A stretch of DNA of 64,000 nt from an alpha proteobacterium MED-G09 (GTDB taxonomy: Bacteria; Pseudomonadota; Alphaproteobacteria; MED-G09): NCBI GenBank assembly GCA_905182015.1, contig CAJIZT010000006.1:1-64000 (forward strand). Direction: 5' to 3'. Positions within the stretch are counted from its first letter, which is position 1; each line of letters starts with the position of its first letter. A program made the translations under genes and the position numbers. The notes below the pieces were generated by a model that saw nothing but the letters and a program-made list of their open reading frames with translations, searched no databases and was not told the origin of the DNA. Of this stretch, positions 51,075 through 59,686 are shown piece by piece.

Positions 51075-51845
51075 TTATGAAGAAAATAGCAGGTTTGTCA
51101 TTATATAATTCGAAGCTAGTATTAAGATCGATGAGCTAACGACGGCATTCATAGTTGACCTTCCTACCCCTTGAGCACCCCCCTTAGAGTTAAATCCATG
51201 ATAAGATCCCATTATAGAAATAATAAAGCCAAAGACAGATGCCTTGATTAGTCCGGAAATGATATCTCCAGATTCTAAGAAAGCCTCAGTATTTTGAAGA
51301 TAAACTGTACCGTTAAACCCAAGGCTTTGAACGCCAACAAGCCACCCACCCATTATTCCGATTATATCAGCAAAACCAACAAGAATAGGAAGAGATATAA
51401 CAGCTGCTAACACTCTGGGGAATACTAAGTATTCATAAGGATCGGTGGATAAGGTCCTTAGAGCATCAATTTGTTCCGTTACTTTCATTGTACCTAGTTC
51501 AGCTGCTATAGCGGCAGAAACTCTCCCGGCGACGACGATACCTCCAAGCACCGGGCCTAATTCTCTGGTTATGCCTAATGCCACAATTGATGAAACAATG
51601 ACTTCTGAATTAAATTGGTTTCCTCCGTAGTATATCTGTATCGCAAGAGCACCACCTGTAAAAAAAGACGTTAGAGCAACAACGGGAAGAGAAAGATAAC
51701 CTATCGATATTATCTGAAGAAAAAAATTTTTTAGATACCACCTTGATGTTGCAGCCTTGAATGTTTTTAAAATAAAAAGGAATAGCCTACCTACTTCTTG
51801 AATAAAACCAAGAATAGACGAACCAGTATTAACTAAAACCTTCAT
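51075..51845 (-). CDS. mlaE: Phospholipid-transport ABC permease MlaE
   Basis: 256 residues with about five to six hydrophobic segments. SLPVVALTSFFTGGALAIQIY, RELGPVLGGIVVAGRVSAAIAAELGTMKVTEQIDALRTLSTDPYEYLVFPRV, and FGFIISIMGSYHGFNSKGGAQGVGRSTMNAVV are all diagnostic of the MlaE/YrbE family. It is the channel-forming subunit that works with MlaF. It lies 7 bases after dnaB in the same direction, so it may be cotranscribed with the helicase gene. Confidence 0.94.
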   Translation of the reverse strand: MKVLVNTGSSILGFIQEVGRLFLFILKTFKAATSRWYLKNFFLQIISIGYLSLPVVALTSFFTGGALAIQIYYGGNQFNSEVIVSSIVALGITRELGPVLGGIVVAGRVSAAIAAELGTMKVTEQIDALRTLSTDPYEYLVFPRVLAAVISLPILVGFADIIGIMGGWLVGVQSLGFNGTVYLQNTEAFLESGDIISGLIKASVFGFIISIMGSYHGFNSKGGAQGVGRSTMNAVVSSSILILASNYIMTNLLFSS

Positions 51846-51852
51846 TTAACCA

Positions 51853-53376
51853 TTACTCCATTCTTTCTGGAATATAATCATCTCGGGCTAGATCAGAGAA
51901 TCTTGTAAATTGTTCTGTGAATTGCATTTCAACTGCCTTAACAGCGCCATGTCGATGTTTCTCTATAAGAACGGATGCTTTTCCATGGGCAGCCTCCATT
52001 TTATTTTGCCAATCAATATGTTGTTCAGTTCCAGTATCAGGCTCGTCCCTTCTTAAATAATATTCTTCACGATACACAAACATAACTATATCAGCGTCTT
52101 GCTCAATAGCACCAGAGTCTCTTAGATCAGATAGCTGAGGTCTTTTATTATCTCTTGTTTCAACATTACGTGACAACTGAGAAAGGGCTATAACAGGAAC
52201 ATTTAATTCTTTTGCAAGAGCCTTAAGTCCTTGAGTTATTTGAGAAATTTCTTGTACAACATTTCCCCTATATCTATCTGAACCAGTTGTAGCTAATTGA
52301 AGGTAGTCAACAACAACGAGAGAAAGATCTTGATTTTTTTGCTTTAGAGTTCTCGCAAGCCGTCTTGCTCTAGATGATAATACTCCCACAGGTATTGCTC
52401 CAGTTTGATCAATATAAAGAGGTACATTTTTTAGTTCATTAGCTATTTTAATGTAGTTTGCAATTTCCCTTTCATCAATTTTACCTTGACGAACATCACT
52501 TGATGATACACCTGATTGATCGGAAATTATTCTTGTACTTAATTGTTCGGCAGACATTTCGAGTGAGAAAAAAGCTACAGCTCCTGGCTTATTTTTATCA
52601 TTAGCGCTCTCCAGAGAATCTAATTCATTTTTATTCATACGATCTCCAAAGGTTTTAGCAATATTAAAAGCTATGTTGGAGGCTAGGGCGGTTTTACCCA
52701 TTGAAGGCCTTCCTGCTATTATTATTAAGTCAGATTTCTGCAATCCTCCCAAAGCTTTATCTAAATCTGAGAAACCTGTTGCTAGTCCAGCTAATCCATC
52801 ATCTGAGGAATATGCCATTTCAGCTGCTATAACAGACTCTGTTATAGAGTCTTCAAAATTATAAAAACTCTTGCCCGTTTGCCCTTTTTGATCAATTTCA
52901 TAAAGTTTAATTTCGGTATCTTCAATGATTTGCGAGACTTCTCTATCTTCGCTTAGGGCAAAGGATGAGTGCTCTAGAAACTCTGCAGTTTGAATTAGCT
53001 GTCGCCTAAGCGAAAGCTCATAAATTTCATTTGCTACTTCTTTTACCACAAGGCTGTGAGTTGCATTCGCAACTAAATTTATAAAATAACTATTAGAATC
53101 AAAGGCATCATTAGTTTCAAATAATGTTTTTAAGAAAAGAATTGTTACAGTTTTACCATTGTTATTCATTTGGATTATTTTTTCATAAATTTCTTGATGA
53201 AATACTTCATAGAAATGAAAATCTTTAAGCCCAATTTCTGACATTTTATCGATAAGACCGTTATTTTTTATTAAAGCCCCTAATAACTGTTGTTCAGCTT
53301 CTAAGTTGTGGGGTAGCTCTAAGCTTTCAGCTGCTGAGTTATTTTTATTTAATATTATTGCTGATGATTGCTCCAT
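51853..53376 (-). CDS. dnaB: Replicative DNA helicase DnaB
   Basis: 507 residues. The N-terminal domain begins LPHNLEAEQQLLGALIKN (residues 21-38). The RecA-like C-terminal domain has Walker A AGRPSMGKTAL at 221-231, ARRLARTLKQKNQDLSLVVVDYLQL with Walker B, and LSQLSRNVETRDNKRPQLSDLRDSGAIEQDAD. No intein is visible. It unwinds DNA at the replication fork as a hexamer. The ATG at 53376 lies 45 bases from a perfect DnaA-box sequence, and 92 bases after rplI. Two genes, mlaE and mlaF, follow closely. Confidence 0.97.
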   Translation of the reverse strand: MEQSSAIILNKNNSAAESLELPHNLEAEQQLLGALIKNNGLIDKMSEIGLKDFHFYEVFHQEIYEKIIQMNNNGKTVTILFLKTLFETNDAFDSNSYFINLVANATHSLVVKEVANEIYELSLRRQLIQTAEFLEHSSFALSEDREVSQIIEDTEIKLYEIDQKGQTGKSFYNFEDSITESVIAAEMAYSSDDGLAGLATGFSDLDKALGGLQKSDLIIIAGRPSMGKTALASNIAFNIAKTFGDRMNKNELDSLESANDKNKPGAVAFFSLEMSAEQLSTRIISDQSGVSSSDVRQGKIDEREIANYIKIANELKNVPLYIDQTGAIPVGVLSSRARRLARTLKQKNQDLSLVVVDYLQLATTGSDRYRGNVVQEISQITQGLKALAKELNVPVIALSQLSRNVETRDNKRPQLSDLRDSGAIEQDADIVMFVYREEYYLRRDEPDTGTEQHIDWQNKMEAAHGKASVLIEKHRHGAVKAVEMQFTEQFTRFSDLARDDYIPERME

Positions 53377-53421
53377 AACTGCAATCTATATCGTTGATGG
53401 TTATAAAAAAAGGAAATTATC

Positions 53422-53430
53422 TGTGGATAA
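53422..53430 (-). promoter_or_regulatory. DnaA-box consensus sequence upstream of dnaB
   Basis: The minus strand reads TTATCCACA here, the strict DnaA-box consensus. It lies 45 bases upstream of the dnaB start, in the 92-base gap after rplI. About one such 9-mer would be expected by chance in both strands of a window this AT-rich, so position is the main argument. A single box does not make an origin. Confidence 0.5.
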
Positions 53431-53468
53431 GTAAGAATACTGGGGTTAACTTTTTAACTAACTGTTTC

Positions 53469-54116
53469 TTAAGATTCTTGTTCGGGATCTAACTGCTTTA
53501 ATTCTTCACTTACAGTCCCTTCGTCCTGATCTTCTTCTTTGGAATCTTCATTTGGATTAACTTCCTCTTCAGGAATCGCACCTTCCTCAAATATTTCATC
53601 TAAAGCAACCGCCGCTTCTTCTGACTTAACCGGGTCAATATTTTGACCGCTTATAAGCGCTTCAGCTTCTTCTAAACTTCTTGAAATATACACAGAAATA
53701 TTTGATGTAACCTCAGGGTGTAATTTTATTCTGATCTCGTGATAGCCTATTTCTTTTATTGGTTTATCAAGGACAACTTGATTTTTGTCTAATGAAAAAC
53801 CTTCTTCTCCAAGCTTTTCCTTAATATCACCAGAGTGAACAGATCCATATAACTGACCAGTATCACTTGCTTGACGAATTATAATATAGTTATTTATAAT
53901 TATTTTTTCGGATACTGATTCTGCTTCATTTTTTAGTTTTAAATTTTTTGCCTCTAAGTTTACTTTTTCTTTTTCGAAATACTCACGGTTTGATTTATTT
54001 GCTCTTAGTGCTTTATTTGCAGGCAATAAAAAGTTTCTAGCAAAACCATCCTTTACATTAACAACATCACCCATTTGGCCTAATCGTTCAATTCTTTCAA
54101 GTAGTATTACTTCCAT
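53469..54116 (-). CDS. rplI: Ribosomal protein L9 with an acidic C-terminal tail
   Basis: 215 residues. MEVILLERIERLGQMGDVVNVKDGFARNFLLPANKALRA is the invariant N-terminal domain, and the middle linker helix and C-terminal domain run to about residue 150 (GYHEIRIKLHPEVTSNISVYI). The remaining 60 or so residues are rich in Glu and Asp (EEAAVALDEIFEEG..., ending LDPEQES), unlike the short tails of most L9 proteins. L9 is part of the large subunit. It is the third gene of the rpsF-rpsR-rplI operon, with 5 bases after rpsR. Confidence 0.96.
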   Translation of the reverse strand: MEVILLERIERLGQMGDVVNVKDGFARNFLLPANKALRANKSNREYFEKEKVNLEAKNLKLKNEAESVSEKIIINNYIIIRQASDTGQLYGSVHSGDIKEKLGEEGFSLDKNQVVLDKPIKEIGYHEIRIKLHPEVTSNISVYISRSLEEAEALISGQNIDPVKSEEAAVALDEIFEEGAIPEEEVNPNEDSKEEDQDEGTVSEELKQLDPEQES

Positions 54117-54121
54117 TTTTA

Positions 54122-54382
54122 TTAATCCATCTGGTAGGGAATAAGTGCAATATAGCGGGATCTTTTAATTGCTTTTGCTAACTCTCTTTGTTTTTTTGCT
54201 GAAACAGCTGTTATTCTACTAGGTATCATCTTACCTCTCTCTGAGAGATATTTTCTTAATAGTTTTGTATCTTTATAATCGATTTTTGGAGATTTATCGC
54301 CAGAAAATGGGCATGTTTTTTTTCTACGAAGAAAAGGTCTTTTTGTTGGAACTTGTGAAATATTTGGAATAATATTATTCAT
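54122..54382 (-). CDS. rpsR: Ribosomal protein S18
   Basis: 86 residues, typical length. [66 protein letters not shown] is characteristic. S18 binds S6 on the platform of the small subunit. It starts 2 bases after rpsF and ends 5 bases before rplI, in the conserved order. Strongly basic, as expected. Confidence 0.97.
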   Translation of the reverse strand: MNNIIPNISQVPTKRPFLRRKKTCPFSGDKSPKIDYKDTKLLRKYLSERGKMIPSRITAVSAKKQRELAKAIKRSRYIALIPYQMD

Positions 54383-54384
54383 AA

Positions 54385-54747
54385 TTATGCGCCTCTATTA
54401 GAGCTATAAGAGCCCTCTTTTTTAACAGAAGCCTTCATCACTGGTGACGAGTCTTCGTTTATGCTCTCAGTTCTTGTAGTTAAATATCTTATCACATCTT
54501 CATTTAATTTTTGAATTCGCTCTAACTCTTGAATAGCCGCACTGGGGCCATCTATTCGTAGCAAAGAGTAGTGGCCTCTTTCGTTTTTTTTAATTTTATA
54601 TGCAAGATCTCTTAATCCCCAGTATTCAGTATATACCGTTTTACCCCCATTATCTTTAATAATAGTTTTTATTTCTTCAACAAGAGTATCTACTTGTTGA
54701 GGAGCAATCTCTGGTCTAGTTATAAATACATGTTCGTAATATGACAT
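54385..54747 (-). CDS. rpsF: Ribosomal protein S6
   Basis: 120 residues. [66 protein letters not shown] is the S6 domain, ending [14 protein letters not shown]; a basic tail of about 20 residues follows. S6 pairs with S18 in the small subunit. It is first in the rpsF-rpsR-rplI operon and diverges from fabD across 124 bases that must hold both promoters. AAGGA lies just before the ATG. Confidence 0.96.
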   Translation of the reverse strand: MSYYEHVFITRPEIAPQQVDTLVEEIKTIIKDNGGKTVYTEYWGLRDLAYKIKKNERGHYSLLRIDGPSAAIQELERIQKLNEDVIRYLTTRTESINEDSSPVMKASVKKEGSYSSNRGA

Positions 54748-54797
54748 TATCTTCCTTTTAAGATTTTATTTTTCAAACTATTGAGTTCTTTAATGTA

Positions 54798-54827
54798 TTA
54801 AAGTTTAATTTGCAAGCTTGTTATAAT
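54798..54827 (+). promoter_or_regulatory. Candidate promoter for the fabD operon
   Basis: A perfect TATAAT at 54822-54827 lies 44 bases before the fabD ATG. TTAAAG at 54798-54803 is at an 18-base distance and is a weak match to -35 (TTGACA). A start about 7 bases after the -10 would leave a leader of about 38 bases containing the AGGGAG ribosome site. The divergent rpsF promoter probably overlaps but is not clear. Confidence 0.35.
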
Positions 54828-54871
54828 GTCATTAATTGAATTTAATATATAAAAGATAGGGAGTGAATAAA

Positions 54872-55813
54872 ATGATAGCAATTGTTTTCCCGGGTCAAGG
54901 AAGTCAGTTTATAGGAATGGGGAAAGATTTATCGATTTCATTTCCTGAGGCTAGAAAAGTTTTTGAAGAAGTTGACGACACTCTCGAACAAAATTTATCT
55001 AAAATTATGTTTGAAGGGTCTAATGAGGAACTTACTTTAACTGAGAATACTCAGCCTGCTATTATGGCAGTTGGTATGGCAGTTATAATGATTTTAAAAA
55101 AACGTGGTCATGGAATTAGCTCTATATCTAATGTTTTGGCAGGTCACTCGCTAGGGGAGTATACAGCTCTGGCTGCTTCAGAAAGTTTATCAATTAGAGA
55201 TACCTCCCTGCTATTAAAGGCTAGAGGAAGGGCTATGCAAGATTCTGTTCCAAAAGGTAAAGGTTCGATGGCGGCCATACTAGGTTTAAGCATCAATCAA
55301 GTTATTAATATAATTACTGATTTTAAGTTAAAAGAAAAAGTCTTTCCTGCAAACGATAATGCTGATGGTCAAGTAGTTATTTCGGGGCTAAAGAGTGATG
55401 TTGAGGAATCTCTTGAGATTTTTCTTAAAAATGGAGCAAAGAAAGCTCTTAAAATTTCAGTAAGCGCACCATTTCACTGCCCCTTAATGAATCACGCCAA
55501 AGACGTGATAAAAGAAACTCTTGATGGCATCACTCTTAAAGTACCCCTTGTCCCTGTGTTATCGAATGTAACTGTTCAATCAACCTCCTCAGTTAATGAA
55601 ATCAAAGATAATTTAGTGAATCAGGTTACTGAAATGGTAAGGTGGAGAGAGATTATGGTTGAACTTAACAGCAGGGGTGTTAGTAATTTTTATGAAATTG
55701 GAACTGGTTCAGTTTTAAGCAACCTTGCCAAAAGGAGTTGCCCATCTTTTAGTAGAAAATCTATCAATAACCAATCAAGTGTTGAAGATTTTCTTACTTC
55801 ATTGGAAACGTAA
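54872..55813 (+). CDS. fabD: Malonyl-CoA:ACP transacylase
   Basis: 313 residues. IVFPGQGSQFIGMGKDL starts the protein, and the active-site serine is Ser93 in GHSLGEYTAL, with the catalytic His in APFHCPLM. NADGQVVISG and GTGSVLSNL are typical. It loads malonyl groups onto acyl carrier protein. I chose the ATG at 54872, with AGGGAG 9 bases upstream; the GTG at 54863 is too close to that site. fabG follows 9 bases later. Confidence 0.96.
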   Translation: MIAIVFPGQGSQFIGMGKDLSISFPEARKVFEEVDDTLEQNLSKIMFEGSNEELTLTENTQPAIMAVGMAVIMILKKRGHGISSISNVLAGHSLGEYTALAASESLSIRDTSLLLKARGRAMQDSVPKGKGSMAAILGLSINQVINIITDFKLKEKVFPANDNADGQVVISGLKSDVEESLEIFLKNGAKKALKISVSAPFHCPLMNHAKDVIKETLDGITLKVPLVPVLSNVTVQSTSSVNEIKDNLVNQVTEMVRWREIMVELNSRGVSNFYEIGTGSVLSNLAKRSCPSFSRKSINNQSSVEDFLTSLET

Positions 55814-55822
55814 GGATAAAAT

Positions 55823-56560
55823 ATGATTAATTTAAGAGAAAAAAAAGCATTACTGACAGGTGCGAGTGGCGGAATAGGAAAGGCTGTTGCAAGAGAGTTA
55901 ATTGCTGCTGGGGCTAACGTTTGCCTTACCGGAAGAAATGAAGAGGAGCTGTTAAAACTTCAAAATGAATTGGGTGATAATGCTGACATCATTATCGCAG
56001 ACCTGTCTGATCATGCAAACATTATTTCATTGGTAAAGGAAGCTGAAGAAAAATTAGGTGGGATCGATATCCTGGTTAACAATGCTGGAATAACAAAAGA
56101 TAATATTTTTTTAAGAATGTCTGATGAGGAATGGAATGATGTTATTGATATTAACTTAAATTCAACCTTTAAGATGACCAAAGCAGTAATAAGGGGGATG
56201 GTTAAAAGAAGGTACGGAAGAATTATCAATATCACCTCTGTAATAGGTGTCGCAGGTATGGCTGGGCAGTCAAATTATTCTGCATCTAAGGCGGCTATAA
56301 TTGGTATGTCAAAATCCTTAGCGCAAGAGGTGGGATCAAGGTCAATCACAGTAAATTGCATAGCTCCTGGTTTTATTGAAACAAATATGACGGCAGGGCT
56401 AAGTGAAGCTAGGAAAGAAGAGATATTAAAATCAATTGTGGTTAAGAGGTTAGGACTTCCTGAGGATGTATCAGGGGCTGTGTCTTACTTAGCTTCAGAT
56501 AGTGCAAGCTATATTACTGGACAAACAATTCATATAAATGGCGGAATGTTAATGATTTAA
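55823..56560 (+). CDS. fabG: 3-oxoacyl-ACP reductase
   Basis: 245 residues. KKALLTGASGGIGKAVARELI (residues 8-28) is the NADPH loop; NNAGITKDN, the serine in NITSVIGV and NYSASKAAIIGMSKSLAQE (Tyr-x3-Lys) are the FabG hallmarks, as is the end GQTIHINGGMLM. It reduces 3-ketoacyl-ACP in the fatty-acid elongation cycle. The gene follows fabD by 9 bases and is separated from acpP by 118 bases, which probably hold an extra promoter for the abundant carrier protein. Confidence 0.95.
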   Translation: MINLREKKALLTGASGGIGKAVARELIAAGANVCLTGRNEEELLKLQNELGDNADIIIADLSDHANIISLVKEAEEKLGGIDILVNNAGITKDNIFLRMSDEEWNDVIDINLNSTFKMTKAVIRGMVKRRYGRIINITSVIGVAGMAGQSNYSASKAAIIGMSKSLAQEVGSRSITVNCIAPGFIETNMTAGLSEARKEEILKSIVVKRLGLPEDVSGAVSYLASDSASYITGQTIHINGGMLMI

Positions 56561-56678
56561 TTTATTAACTTAATTAATCACATTCTTGTATAAGTTGTGA
56601 CAATGTGCTAAATCGCATGTTATTGATTCACGTAATCAAATCTTGTTAATATTAAGAATAATTTAAAAGGAATATGAA

Positions 56679-56915
56679 ATGAGCGATACACTAGAAAAAG
56701 TTCAGGCAATAGTAGTTGAACATTTGGGAGTGGAAGCAGAAAAAGTATCAGCTTCTGCAAGTTTTATTGAAGACCTTGGAGCTGACAGTTTAGACACTGT
56801 TGAGCTTGTAATGGCCTTCGAAGAAGAGTTCGGTATCGAGATACCCGATGATGCTGCTGAAAGCATACTCTCTGTTGGCGATGCAATAAGCTTTATAGAT
56901 TCTGTAAAAAAATAA
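56679..56915 (+). CDS. acpP: Acyl carrier protein
   Basis: 78 residues, the standard size. Ser37 in [22 protein letters not shown] is the attachment point for 4'-phosphopantetheine. The protein is acidic throughout. It carries growing acyl chains for FabD, FabG and FabF. AAAGGAA precedes the ATG. It is preceded by a 118-base gap, longer than its neighbours', and followed by fabF after 25 bases. Confidence 0.97.
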   Translation: MSDTLEKVQAIVVEHLGVEAEKVSASASFIEDLGADSLDTVELVMAFEEEFGIEIPDDAAESILSVGDAISFIDSVKK

Positions 56916-56940
56916 TATTAAATAAAGATTGGACCATTCA

Positions 56941-58215
56941 TTGCGTAGAGTTGTTGTTACTGGAATAGGTGCTGTAACTCCCTTAGGGGGAGACATACAT
57001 TCATCTTGGGAAAAATTAATATTAGGTGAATCAGGAGCCTCATCAATAACGCGATTTGATCCTGAAGGTTTTCCATGTACTATTGCTTGTGAGGTACCTC
57101 TTGGGGAAGGTCTATCTGCTAATGATGGATCGTTTAACCCTAATGACTGGGTTTCACCTAAAGATCAAAAAAAAATTGATACTTTTATATTGTACGGTAT
57201 TGCTGCAGCAGAAATGGCAATAAAGGATTCTGGTTGGTCACCAAGGTCGGATGAAGATATCTTTAGAGCTGGCGTTGGCGTTGGTTCTGGTATCGGTGGT
57301 TTAGCTAGTATTGAAAAAACAGCTCATATTCTTAAGGAAAAAGGACCAAGAAAAGTTAGTCCTTTTTTTATTCCGGGCGCTTTAATTAATTTAGCAGCTG
57401 GACAAATTTCAATTCGAAATAATTTAAAGGGCCCAAATTTAGCTGCTGTTACAGCATGTGCCTCAGGATCACATTCAATTGGGGAAGGTGCTCAGATGAT
57501 CAAGAACAATAAGGCTGACGTCATGGTAGTGGGTGGAGCAGAAGCAGCAATTTGCCCTCTTGGCATGGCAGGATTTTCTGCAAGTAGGGCTCTTAGTACT
57601 AATTTTAATAATACACCTGAAAAAGCATCAAGGCCATATGACTCTGAAAGAGATGGATTCGTTATGGGTGAGGGGGCAGGATTTCTTGTTCTTGAGGAAC
57701 TTGAGTGTGCGTTATCTAGGGGGGCAAATATTTACGGAGAGCTAAAAGGGTATGGCGTTTCTGGCGATGCCTTTCATATTACATCCCCATCACCGGATGG
57801 CGATGGAGCATATAGATCTATTTTAATGGCTTTGAGTGATGCAAAAATAGAAACTAAAGAAATTGATTATATTAATGCTCATGGTACTTCAACACCACTA
57901 GGCGATGAAATTGAATTAAGAGCTGTTGAGAGAGCTTTTGAAGGTCAGGTTGAAGGATTATCAATGTCATCGACTAAATCATCAACAGGTCATTTACTAG
58001 GGGCTGCAGGAGCGGTTGAGGCCGTATTTAGTATAATGTGTATGAAAGAAAATATTATTCCCCCTACGCTTAATTTAGATAACCCTTCAGTTGAAACAAA
58101 AATTGATCTTGTGCCACATAAGAGTAAACAAAAAGAAATAAACTCAATTTTATCAAACTCTTTTGGTTTTGGCGGAACTAATGCTTCCTTAATTTTCTCA
58201 CGGTACTATAATTAA
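56941..58215 (+). CDS. fabF: Beta-ketoacyl-ACP synthase II
   Basis: 424 residues. VVVTGIGAVTPLG opens the thiolase fold. The catalytic Cys is in TACASGSHSIG, and the two histidines are in NAHGTSTPLGD and STGHLLGAAG. NSFGFGGTNASLIF is the C-terminal block. It condenses malonyl-ACP with acyl-ACP. The TTG at 56941 gives the family start MRRVVVTGIG and has GGA about 7 bases upstream; an earlier TTG at 56929 would add four residues. gmk follows 4 bases later. Confidence 0.95.
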   Translation: MRRVVVTGIGAVTPLGGDIHSSWEKLILGESGASSITRFDPEGFPCTIACEVPLGEGLSANDGSFNPNDWVSPKDQKKIDTFILYGIAAAEMAIKDSGWSPRSDEDIFRAGVGVGSGIGGLASIEKTAHILKEKGPRKVSPFFIPGALINLAAGQISIRNNLKGPNLAAVTACASGSHSIGEGAQMIKNNKADVMVVGGAEAAICPLGMAGFSASRALSTNFNNTPEKASRPYDSERDGFVMGEGAGFLVLEELECALSRGANIYGELKGYGVSGDAFHITSPSPDGDGAYRSILMALSDAKIETKEIDYINAHGTSTPLGDEIELRAVERAFEGQVEGLSMSSTKSSTGHLLGAAGAVEAVFSIMCMKENIIPPTLNLDNPSVETKIDLVPHKSKQKEINSILSNSFGFGGTNASLIFSRYYN

Positions 58216-58219
58216 ATTT

Positions 58220-58861
58220 ATGAATAACAATTTAAATCATGAAAGAAGAGGGGTGATGCTTGTCTTATCCTCTCCTTCTGGCGCAGGAAAAACTTCACTA
58301 TCTAGAGAGTTATTGAAGAACAATACTAATCTTTTTTTATCTATATCTTACACAACTCGTCCAGCAAGACCATCTGAGGTTGATAAAAGTGACTACTGCT
58401 TTGTTGATGATAAAAAGTTTAATAAAATGCTTGAGAACAATGAATTCCTTGAACATGCAAAAGTTTTTGATCATTACTACGGAACACCCAAAGCTCCAAT
58501 TACTGAAGCTCTAGATTCCGGAAAGGATATTTTATTCGATATTGATTGGCAAGGAACGCAGCAATTAATGAACTCCCTTCAAGATGATCTAATTAAGGTT
58601 TTTATTCTACCGCCGTCAGCAAAGGAATTGGAAAAAAGATTGTTAAAGAGAAATCAAGATACAGATGTTATCGTTAAAAAAAGAATGTCTAAGGCCTCGA
58701 ATGAAATTAGTCATTATGCGGAGTATGACTATATTATAATAAATGAAGTTTTTGATGATAGCTTAAGAAAAATAGAGGCAATACTGATTGCTGAGAGCTT
58801 AAAGAGGTCACGTCAAATAAATATACAGGATATTATAAAGGACTTAAGGGACGATCTTTAG
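58220..58861 (+). CDS. gmk: Guanylate kinase
   Basis: 213 residues. The P-loop SSPSGAGKT is at residues 17-25, SYTTRPARPSEVDKSDYCFV is the GMP-binding region, and DILFDIDWQGTQQL the central block. It phosphorylates GMP to GDP. The gene follows fabF after only 4 bases; the mltG and yicC genes that lie between them in many alphaproteobacteria are absent. Its last 18 bases overlap the end of the convergent rsmA gene. Confidence 0.96.
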   Translation: MNNNLNHERRGVMLVLSSPSGAGKTSLSRELLKNNTNLFLSISYTTRPARPSEVDKSDYCFVDDKKFNKMLENNEFLEHAKVFDHYYGTPKAPITEALDSGKDILFDIDWQGTQQLMNSLQDDLIKVFILPPSAKELEKRLLKRNQDTDVIVKKRMSKASNEISHYAEYDYIIINEVFDDSLRKIEAILIAESLKRSRQINIQDIIKDLRDDL

Positions 58862-59686
58862 GCTTTCATATACCTCGGATAATTTACAAAAATCTTCCAC
58901 GGTTAGATTTTGAGCTCTTAGCTTAGGGTTAATCCCAGCTTTAATGGCAAGATTCTCACCATCAACACCTAACTGACTCAAGCTTTTTCTTAAGGTCTTT
59001 CTTCTAAAACCAAATGCCGCAGCAACAACTTTTTGAAAGCTTACTATTGAAGGTGAGTTAATAACATTTCGTGGCTTTATCCTTATAACGGAGGACATTA
59101 CTTTGGGTTCAGGAATAAAACATGTTGGCTTTATATCACAAACCCTTTCGATAAAACTTCTCCATTTAATTAATACACTAAGTCTTCCATACTGCTTAGA
59201 GTTTACGTCAGCAAGCATTCTGTCAGCGACCTCTTTTTGAACTGTAAGAGTAAGACTTTGCCATTTGACTGGATGATTTTGCTCTATCAATGATGTTATG
59301 AAGGGTACCGATATATTGTAAGGTAGGTTTGATACAATTGAGAAGTTACCTTTTATTTTTGTATTTAAATCCACGGTTAATATATCAGCCACAAGGTAAT
59401 TAAATTTTTTTGGAAATTTGCTCTTTAAAGATTCTAGCACGGGTATAAATGATTTATCCATCTCAACTGCAAAAACACTTTTTGCCTCACTTTCAAGTAA
59501 TAGATTTGTTAGCAATCCTGGTCCAGGTCCTACCTCAATGATATTTTTTTTATTTGGCTCAGATGCATGAACTATTTGTCTAAGGATATTTTTATCGTGA
59601 AGAAAATTTTGACCAAGTCTTTTTTTTGCTTTTATTTGATGTTTTTTTAATATCTCTTTTAAAGAATAGTCTTTGATATCAGTCAT
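58844..59686 (-). CDS. rsmA: 16S rRNA dimethyladenosine transferase
   Basis: 280 residues. KKRLGQNFLHDKNILRQIV and IIEVGPGPGLLTNLLL (SAM-binding motif I), then LVADILTVDL and IVSNLPYNISVPFITSLIE, with the NLPY catalytic motif, are diagnostic. It methylates two adenosines near the 3' end of 16S rRNA. The start overlaps the end of pdxA by 8 bases, so translation is coupled. The gene was formerly called ksgA. Confidence 0.96.
   Translation of the reverse strand: MTDIKDYSLKEILKKHQIKAKKRLGQNFLHDKNILRQIVHASEPNKKNIIEVGPGPGLLTNLLLESEAKSVFAVEMDKSFIPVLESLKSKFPKKFNYLVADILTVDLNTKIKGNFSIVSNLPYNISVPFITSLIEQNHPVKWQSLTLTVQKEVADRMLADVNSKQYGRLSVLIKWRSFIERVCDIKPTCFIPEPKVMSSVIRIKPRNVINSPSIVSFQKVVAAAFGFRRKTLRKSLSQLGVDGENLAIKAGINPKLRAQNLTVEDFCKLSEVYESLKIVP

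Noticed and set aside
53445-53458. GTTAA-4-TTAAC repeat after rplI
   Set aside because: No T run follows in the direction of rplI transcription, so it is not a terminator; as an operator it is unsupported.
56624-56638. Inverted repeat TGATT-5-AATCA upstream of acpP
   Set aside because: Five-base arms are frequent by chance in this AT-rich window, so this is not evidence for an operator.
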